The notes under the pieces are model-generated. The model did not search any database and was not told where the DNA came from. It worked only from the letters and a program-made list of their open reading frames with translations. A program made the position numbers and the translations under genes. Below are positions 59,022 to 64,000 of a stretch of DNA of 64,000 nucleotides, in pieces. The DNA comes from Neoroseomonas eburnea (GTDB lineage: Bacteria; Pseudomonadota; Alphaproteobacteria; Acetobacterales; Acetobacteraceae). Positions within the stretch are counted from its first letter, which is position 1; every line of letters begins with the position of its first letter. The DNA lies in NCBI RefSeq assembly GCF_018129005.1, contig NZ_JAAEDL010000015.1, positions 1 through 64,000 on the forward strand, written 5' to 3'.

Positions 59022-59153
59022 GGCCTCCCTTCCCGGTCACCGCGAATGTTACGCCCCCGGGCCATCGAAGCGCACGGGGATTGCGCGGCGGGACGCCTTG
59101 CCGAGCCCGCGCAGCCCGGGGAACATGACGCGACACGGAGGAGCCGCGCCGAG

Positions 59154-60500
59154 ATGAAGACGATCGCCGATGCCGCCGCCGCGCTGGGCGCGGGCCGCAC
59201 CACCGCCGCCGCGCTGACCGAGGCCGCGCTCGCGCGCATCGCCGACCCGTCGGGTGAGGGCGCGCGCGCCTTCACCGCCGTCCATGCGCAGACGGCGCGC
59301 GCCGCCGCGGCCGCGATGGACGCGCTGCGCGCGGCGGGCCGCGCGCCGAGCCCCTTCGCCGGCATCCCGATCAGCATCAAGGACCTGTATGACGAGGCCG
59401 GCGTCACGACGAAGGCCGGCTCGGTCGTGCTCAACGGGGCGCCGGCGGCCAAGGCGACCGCGCCCAGCGTGCAGCGGCTGATCCGCGCCGGCTTCGTCAT
59501 ACTCGGCCGGACCAACATGACCGAGTTCGCCTTCTCCGGCCTCGGCGTGAACCCGCACTACGGCACACCGCGGAGCCCGTGGGACCGCGCCTCGGGCCGG
59601 CTGCCCGGCGGATCCTCGGCCGGCGCAGGCGTGGCGGTCGCAGATGGCATGGGCTTCGCGGGCCTCGGCACCGACACCGGCGGGTCCTGCCGCATCCCGG
59701 CGGCGCTGTGCGGCGTGGTCGGCTGGAAGCCCACGGCGAGGCGCGTGCCGATCGCCGGCATCCTGCCACTCGCGCCCTCGCTCGATTCCGCCGGGCCGCT
59801 CGCGCGCAGCGTCGCCGATTGTGCGATCATCGACGGCTTCATGGCCGGGGCGGAGGATCCCCTGCCGCCGGCGTCTATCCCGCTGAAGGGCCTGCGCCTC
59901 GGCCTGCCGCGCGGCACCTTTCTGACCGACGGCATGGACGGCACCGTCGCGGCGGTCTTCGGGCGCACGCTGACGCGGCTTTCCGCCGCCGGCGCACACA
60001 TCGTCGAATTCGATCTGCCGGAACTCGAACAGATCCCCGCCGCCAATGCCGCGGGGGGCTTCGCGGCCAGCGAGGCCTGGGCGTGGCACCACCGCCTGAT
60101 CGCCGAAGGCGCCGACCGCTACGACCCGCGCATCCTCAAGCGCATCCGCCGCGGCGAGCAGATGTCCGCCGCCGACTACGTGGAGCTGGTGGAGGCGCGC
60201 GCGCGCATCATCGCAGCCGTGGCGCCGCGCACCGCACCCTTCGATGCGGTGATCTGCCCGACCGTCCCGCTGGTGCCGCCGCGCATCGCCGAGGTGGAGG
60301 AGGAGGCCGCCTACAACCGCATCAACATGGCCCTGCTGCGCAATACCAGCGTCGGGAATTTCCTCGACCGCTGCTCGATCAGCATTCCCTGCCATGCGGA
60401 AGGCGAGGCGCCGGTCGGGCTGATGCTGACCGGCGAACACATGGGCGATGCGCGGCTCTTCGCCGTCGCGGCGGCGGCGGAGGTGGCGCTCGCGGCGTGA
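59154..60500 (+). CDS. amidase-signature family hydrolase
   Basis: A protein of 448 residues with the Ser-cisSer-Lys triad: Lys76 in PISIKDLYDE, Ser154 in LPGGSSAGAGVAVADG and Ser178 in GTDTGGSCRIPA. Such enzymes hydrolyse amides; the substrate is unknown. GGAGGA is before the ATG. GTGA overlap with the cupin gene suggests joint function. Confidence 0.9.
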   Translation: MKTIADAAAALGAGRTTAAALTEAALARIADPSGEGARAFTAVHAQTARAAAAAMDALRAAGRAPSPFAGIPISIKDLYDEAGVTTKAGSVVLNGAPAAKATAPSVQRLIRAGFVILGRTNMTEFAFSGLGVNPHYGTPRSPWDRASGRLPGGSSAGAGVAVADGMGFAGLGTDTGGSCRIPAALCGVVGWKPTARRVPIAGILPLAPSLDSAGPLARSVADCAIIDGFMAGAEDPLPPASIPLKGLRLGLPRGTFLTDGMDGTVAAVFGRTLTRLSAAGAHIVEFDLPELEQIPAANAAGGFAASEAWAWHHRLIAEGADRYDPRILKRIRRGEQMSAADYVELVEARARIIAAVAPRTAPFDAVICPTVPLVPPRIAEVEEEAAYNRINMALLRNTSVGNFLDRCSISIPCHAEGEAPVGLMLTGEHMGDARLFAVAAAAEVALAA

Positions 60501-60835
60501 CGGCACCGCGCTTCGGTTCGCTGCGCGACGGCCCCTCGCCCGCCACGGAGGGGACCGAGACCTTCGTCGAACTCGCGCGCACGGGCGGCGCGCGGGTGGA
60601 GCGGATCGCATCGCGCGCCGTCAGCGGCGGCGCATGGTACGAACAGGGCTGGGCGGAATTCGTCCTGCTGGTAGCTGGCGGCGCCAGGCTGGCCTTCGCC
60701 GACGGCACCGAACATGCGCTTTCGCCTGGCGACTGGGTGCATCTGCCGGCAGGCTGCCGCCACCGCGTCGCCTGGACCGATCCGACCGCGGAGACGATCT
60801 GGCTCGCCTTTCACCTGCCCGCCGGACCGGGCTGA
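60497..60835 (+). CDS. small cupin protein
   Basis: A protein of 112 residues. WAEFVLLVAGGARLAFADG and LSPGDWVHLPAGCRHRVAWT form the two cupin motifs, with His residues at the metal site. It starts at a GTG overlapping the amidase stop. Function unknown; perhaps an isomerase or sensor for the amidase pathway. Confidence 0.78.
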   Translation: MTAPRFGSLRDGPSPATEGTETFVELARTGGARVERIASRAVSGGAWYEQGWAEFVLLVAGGARLAFADGTEHALSPGDWVHLPAGCRHRVAWTDPTAETIWLAFHLPAGPG

Positions 60836-60841
60836 GGGTCT

Positions 60842-60901
60842 GTTTGGAAAAGCGCCGTGCGGCGCATTTCCATGTCCGGCACCGGCCGGATATTTCAAAC
60901 G
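60842..60901. terminator. nested inverted repeats between convergent genes
   Basis: GTTTGGAAA and TTTCAAAC enclose two hairpins (GCGCCGTGCGGCGC and TCCGGCACCGGCCGGA). The position, between convergent stops at 60835 and 60943, suits a bidirectional terminator. No long T-run is seen. Confidence 0.45.
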
Positions 60902-60942
60902 GTCTCTGAGCGGCGCGCGCCGGGCCGGCGGGGCCGCCGGCA

Positions 60943-61836
60943 TCAGGCGTCGCCAGGCAGCTTGATCCCCGTCATCGCCTGCCAGACGCGGATGACGAAG
61001 CCATCGTCCTTGCCGCCCTGCCCCATCGCCCGCGCCGCGGTGAACAACTGCTGCGCCTGGGATGCGAGCGGCACCGGGAAGTCCAGCCCCCGCGCCATCT
61101 CCGTGACCAGGCCCAGATCCTTCACGAAGATGTCCACCGCGCTCCGCGGGGCGTCGTCACCCTCCAGCACGCGGGCCATGCGGTTCTCGAACATCCAGGA
61201 ATTGCCGGCCGCACTGGTGACGACATCATAGAGCGCCCGCGGATCCGCACCGGCACGGATGCCGAGCGCCATCGCCTCCGCCGCCACCGCGATGTGCACG
61301 CCGGCCAGAAGCTGGTGCACCACCTTCACCGTCGCGCCGATGCCGATCTCGCTGCCCAGCCGCCAGACCCTGGTGGCGATCGCGTCCAGCACCGGCTGCG
61401 CGGCGGAGAAGGCGGCGTCGCTGCCCGCCCCCATCACCGTCATCTCGCCGGCGCGGGCCTTCACCGCGCCGCCGGAGACCGGCGCGTCGAGATAGAGGAA
61501 GCCCCGCCCTTCGGCTTCCGCCGACAGCGCGCGCGCCGCATCGGGCGCCATCGTCGCCGAGGACACGATCACCGCGCCCGGCTTCAGCCGTCGCGCCGCG
61601 CCGCCTTCGCCGAACAGCGCGGCCTCGGTCTGCGCGGCGTTGACCACCAGCACGACGACCGCCTCCGTGTCTTCGGGCAGGTCGGCAGCGCGCGCCGCGG
61701 CGGCACCGCCGGCAGCGGCGAACTCGTCCCGCGCCGCCTGGCGCATGTCGCAGCCGGTGACGTCATGCCCGGCGCGCAGCAGGCTCAGCGCCGCACCCAT
61801 GCCCATGCTGCCCAGACCGATGACGCCGACCTTCAT
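60943..61836 (-). CDS. ltnD: L-threonate dehydrogenase-like (3-hydroxyacid dehydrogenase family)
   Basis: A protein of 297 residues: GLGSMGMGAALSLLRAGHDV for NAD(P), DAPVSGGAVKARAGEMTVM for substrate, catalytic Lys in GATVKVVHQLLAGVHIAVAA, and VTSAAGNSWMFENRM with SAVDIFVKDLGLV, closest to LtnD, which oxidises L-threonate or related four-carbon acids. Partner ltn genes are not in the window. Confidence 0.82.
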   Translation of the reverse strand: MKVGVIGLGSMGMGAALSLLRAGHDVTGCDMRQAARDEFAAAGGAAAARAADLPEDTEAVVVLVVNAAQTEAALFGEGGAARRLKPGAVIVSSATMAPDAARALSAEAEGRGFLYLDAPVSGGAVKARAGEMTVMGAGSDAAFSAAQPVLDAIATRVWRLGSEIGIGATVKVVHQLLAGVHIAVAAEAMALGIRAGADPRALYDVVTSAAGNSWMFENRMARVLEGDDAPRSAVDIFVKDLGLVTEMARGLDFPVPLASQAQQLFTAARAMGQGGKDDGFVIRVWQAMTGIKLPGDA

Positions 61837-61887
61837 GGCGATCCCCCTTCGCGATGCCCGGCACGCTGGCCGCGCCGCCGCGCCGCG

Positions 61888-61977
61888 TCAACGCGTGACC
61901 GCCACCAGCACCTGCACCAGGGCATAGACCACCATCAGCACGACCGCGACGCGCCCCAGCACCCGCACCGGTGGCAT
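61888..61977 (-). CDS. very small membrane peptide
   Basis: A protein of 29 residues with one membrane segment (VAVVLMVVYALVQVLVAV). It starts five bases after the MarR stop. Function unknown, modest support. Confidence 0.4.
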   Translation of the reverse strand: MPPVRVLGRVAVVLMVVYALVQVLVAVTR

Positions 61978-61981
61978 GGGA

Positions 61982-62440
61982 TCAGCCCCCGGGCGCGCGC
62001 CGTCGCTGTCCCTGCCGCGCGATCAGCGCGCGCAGCAGGTCCTTGATCGCGCCGGCATCGGGGTGGCGCGCCACCACCTCCGCCTCATGCGCCCGCGCGG
62101 CGGCCAGGAGGTCGCCCACCAGCGCCTCCCCCCGCGCCGCCAGGTGCACCCGCACCAGGCGGCGGTCCCGCGTGTCCTGCCGACGCGTCACCAGGCCCTC
62201 GCGCTCCATGCGGTCGAGAACCTTGGTCATGGTCGGCTGCTGCAGCAGGCAGGCCTCGGCGAGCGCGGTCACCGTCTCCGCCCCGCCCGAAAGTGTGGCG
62301 AGCACGCGCCACACCGGCACCGAAACCCCGCGCGCGCGCAACCTGTCGTGGAACTCCGAGGAGACGACGTAGGACGCGCGCGCGAGGAGCGAGAGCAAGT
62401 AGTCGTCGACAAAGCGAGGCGCAGCATTCTGCGTGTCCAT
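61982..62440 (-). CDS. MarR-family regulator
   Basis: A protein of 152 residues: FVDDYLLSLLARASYVVSSE, winged helix (VTALAEACLLQQPTMTKVLD, EREGLVTRRQDTRDRRLVRV) and C-terminal dimer helices. The Met at 62440 is chosen; upstream extension is shadow. The 107 bases up to the next stop show no gene. Confidence 0.85.
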   Translation of the reverse strand: MDTQNAAPRFVDDYLLSLLARASYVVSSEFHDRLRARGVSVPVWRVLATLSGGAETVTALAEACLLQQPTMTKVLDRMEREGLVTRRQDTRDRRLVRVHLAARGEALVGDLLAAARAHEAEVVARHPDAGAIKDLLRALIARQGQRRRAPGG

Positions 62441-62547
62441 GGCCGGCCACCCGACAGGAGACCGCAACATTAGACGCGCGGAACGTCGTGAGTCTTGCTT
62501 TGCGTGCAATCTACCTCACACAACACGATGCTGCACTGCAGCGATGC

Positions 62548-63492
62548 TCAACACGCGGGCAGCCGTCCGGCGTCGCGCCGCTGCTCATAGGCTTTCGCGT
62601 GCAAATACGCGGCTTCATGCAACTCATCCGGCAGTCCCGCGCGCCGCGCCCGTTCGAGCAGGAAGCCGAGGATATGGTCGGCCTCGATCCTCGCGCCGGA
62701 TTCGAGGTCGCGCAGCATCGAGGTGGCGTAGGCGCTTCGCGGATCGCCGAAAACCGCGCGGTACTCATCGAGGAAGCCGTCGCGCACCGGATGCCCCGCT
62801 GCCGCCGCGATGGCCAGGTTGCGTTCGAGCAGGCGCAGCAGGAAGGCGCCGCCGCCGGGGCTGCGCACGATCTCCCCGACATTGGCGCGCATCAGCACCG
62901 TGCCGATGGCACTGGTGCCGAGATGCACGAGCTTCTCCCACATGCGCGCCATCACGTCCGGCACCGCCTGCGCGACCACGCCCCTGGCCGGCGCGAAGGC
63001 AGCCTCCAGCGCGCGCACCCGGTCCGACATCGCGCCGTCGCGCTCGCCGAAGGTCAACCAGCGCCAGTCATTGAGCTGCCGCACCGTGCCGTCGGGCGCG
63101 AGCGTCGCCTGGATCTTCGCCAAGCCCCCGAGAAGGCGCGCCGCGCCGAATTCCGCCGCAAGGCGGTCGAGATGCGACAACCCGTTCAGCACCGGCAGGA
63201 CCGCCGTGCGCGCATCCACCGCCGGGCGGATCGCACCGATCGCATCCTCCAGGTCGTAGGCCTTGCAGGACAGCAGGATCACGTCCCAGCCGGGCTTCGC
63301 CTCCGCCGCCGTGAGGGTCGCGACCCGGCCTTCCCAGGCGCCGAAGGGGCTTTCGATGCGCAGGCCGTCACGGTGCAGCACGGCGCGGCGCGCGGGGCGG
63401 ACCATGAAGGCGACCTCCGCCGTCCCGGCCTCGGCCAGCCTTCCGCCGAAATAGCCGCCGAGGGCACCGGCACCCAGCACCAGCACGCGCAT
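62548..63492 (-). CDS. ketopantoate reductase (2-dehydropantoate 2-reductase) family protein
   Basis: A protein of 314 residues with VLVLGAGALGGYFGGRLAEA for NADPH, ILLSCKAYDLEDAIGAIRP with the catalytic-region Lys, VLNGLSHLDRLAAEFGAARL, and a C-terminal helical domain (KLVHLGTSAIGTVLMRANVG). Several paralogues of PanE with other substrates exist in alphaproteobacteria, so the pantothenate role is not certain. Confidence 0.82.
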   Translation of the reverse strand: MRVLVLGAGALGGYFGGRLAEAGTAEVAFMVRPARRAVLHRDGLRIESPFGAWEGRVATLTAAEAKPGWDVILLSCKAYDLEDAIGAIRPAVDARTAVLPVLNGLSHLDRLAAEFGAARLLGGLAKIQATLAPDGTVRQLNDWRWLTFGERDGAMSDRVRALEAAFAPARGVVAQAVPDVMARMWEKLVHLGTSAIGTVLMRANVGEIVRSPGGGAFLLRLLERNLAIAAAAGHPVRDGFLDEYRAVFGDPRSAYATSMLRDLESGARIEADHILGFLLERARRAGLPDELHEAAYLHAKAYEQRRDAGRLPAC

Positions 63493-63956
63493 GGATCGCA
63501 TCCCCCCTTCGATTGGCGCCGCCTGGCCGCGCAGTTCGGCTGCGTCGGCGGCAAACGGAGCGGACAGGCAGGACACCGCAAGCGATGCCCTGTGCCCTCG
63601 TCCCGAAGTCCGCAGCGCTTCGGAATCGGAAGACTAGGTGGCGATCGCGCCACGCGGAAGAGAGCGGGTGAGGAGCACCTCCTCCGCCCATCCCCTCCCT
63701 TGTCGCTTGGGGAATGACCGGGGAAGGCCGTTCGGGATGACAGGAGGTCGAGGGGGTGGGAGCCCATGCGAATCCACGACTTCCCAAGACTTCCTGAAGG
63801 CGGTCTCCAAGCCGCCTCCGCAGCGGCTGCGTAGGGTCCCGGTCACGTCCTCGAGGCAGCCCGGGCATCGCGCCACGGCCCAGCAGCAGGACGCGAACAC
63901 CGGCTGCAACCCGCCGCATGGCCGCGCGCCGTACGGCCAACCCCAGGAGGCCCATC
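63493..63956. other. gene-free stretch
   Basis: I see no credible gene in these 464 bases. It should hold the promoters of the divergent genes on either side; no clear -35/-10 pair or large repeat stands out. Confidence 0.4.
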
Positions 63957-64000
63957 ATGAACGTCGTCACCGCCCCCGCCGAAATGGCCGCTCCCGTCGC
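63957..64000 (+). CDS. start of a gene truncated by the window
   Basis: ATG at 63957 with CAGGAGG six bases upstream opens a reading frame (MNVVTAPAEMAAPV) that runs out of the window. Identity cannot be told. Confidence 0.6.
   Translation, partial: MNVVTAPAEMAAPV

Noticed and set aside
55087-59136. A continuous open frame of 1349 codons on the minus strand across the DapA-family, gntR and dehydratase genes
   Set aside because: Only its last 295 codons match a protein family; the rest is antisense to the strongly supported dehydratase gene and reflects high GC.
56703-60500. A 1265-codon plus-strand open frame ending in the amidase
   Set aside because: The first 817 codons are a +1 shadow of the dehydratase and antisense of the cupin gene; the amidase has its own ATG and ribosome site at 59154.
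1-64000. CRISPR arrays, rRNA genes or a classical insertion sequence
   Set aside because: No regularly spaced direct repeats of CRISPR size, no rRNA motifs, and no transposase other than the Mu-type one were seen on reading.

Overview
The window is about 70% GC, with the codon bias and gene content of an alphaproteobacterium. The MarR-OmpR-histidine kinase locus beside a branched-chain aminotransferase, the many TRAP and CoA-type catabolic genes and the overall base composition fit Acetobacteraceae (Roseomonas-like). This assignment is inference, because there is no rRNA or complete marker set here.

Left chromosomal part (1-8758). The window opens with the 3' half of a tRNA-Leu(UAA), whose 5' half is replaced by unrelated DNA; this looks like the attachment-site scar of an integrative element lying to the left. 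It is followed by a secreted Tyr/Pro-repeat protein, a CapK-type adenylate-forming CoA ligase, a GNAT acetyltransferase, an acyl-CoA dehydrogenase overlapping a sarcosine-oxidase-like flavoenzyme, an aldose-1-epimerase and an EnvZ-type histidine kinase.

Central part (about 8759-48058) is one apparently complete Mu-like transposable prophage of about 39.3 kb with a contractile tail, read almost entirely on the minus strand. From right to left it carries a CI-like repressor (plus strand) facing Ner across an operator cluster, a ParB-like protein, the DDE transposase MuA and the ATPase MuB, then a recombination and replication block (a DnaA-domain-IV protein, Gam, a secreted nuclease, a DnaA-domain-I protein, GemA). 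Next come a Mor/C-type activator, lysis genes (GH108 endolysin, holin candidates, Rz/Rz1), packaging and head genes (small and large terminase, portal, a minor head protein fused to an ADP-ribosyltransferase, gpG, protease/scaffold, cement, major head), tail and baseplate genes, host-recognition proteins, and a terminal DNA adenine methylase with a Com-like zinc finger. Genes mostly overlap by 1 or 4 bases (TGATG, ATGA, GTGA), so translation is coupled. Three near-identical GC-palindrome plus ATTAAC elements sit 31-32 bases before the endolysin, protease and baseplate gp46 starts, matching where phage Mu has activator-dependent late promoters. An Acb2-like cyclic-nucleotide sponge lies in the tail block.

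The prophage sits between an OmpR-type response regulator (48150-48860) and the histidine kinase (7331-8668). These have the same orientation and probably formed one MarR-regulator-kinase operon (petP/petR-like) before insertion. The five-base duplication ACATT is the best target-site candidate.

Right chromosomal part (48064-64000). After the MarR/OmpR pair come ilvE, a GNAT protein and a sugar-acid catabolic island: uronate dehydrogenase, a TRAP transporter (DctPQM), a DapA-family aldolase/dehydratase, a GntR regulator and an IlvD/Edd-family sugar-acid dehydratase. Two 19-bp operators that match at 17 positions lie before the TRAP operon and between the gntR and ilvD-like genes, tying the island into one probable regulon. 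It is followed by a cysteine-dioxygenase-like cupin, an amidase, a small cupin, an L-threonate-dehydrogenase-like enzyme, a MarR regulator, a ketopantoate-reductase-like protein and the first codons of a further gene.
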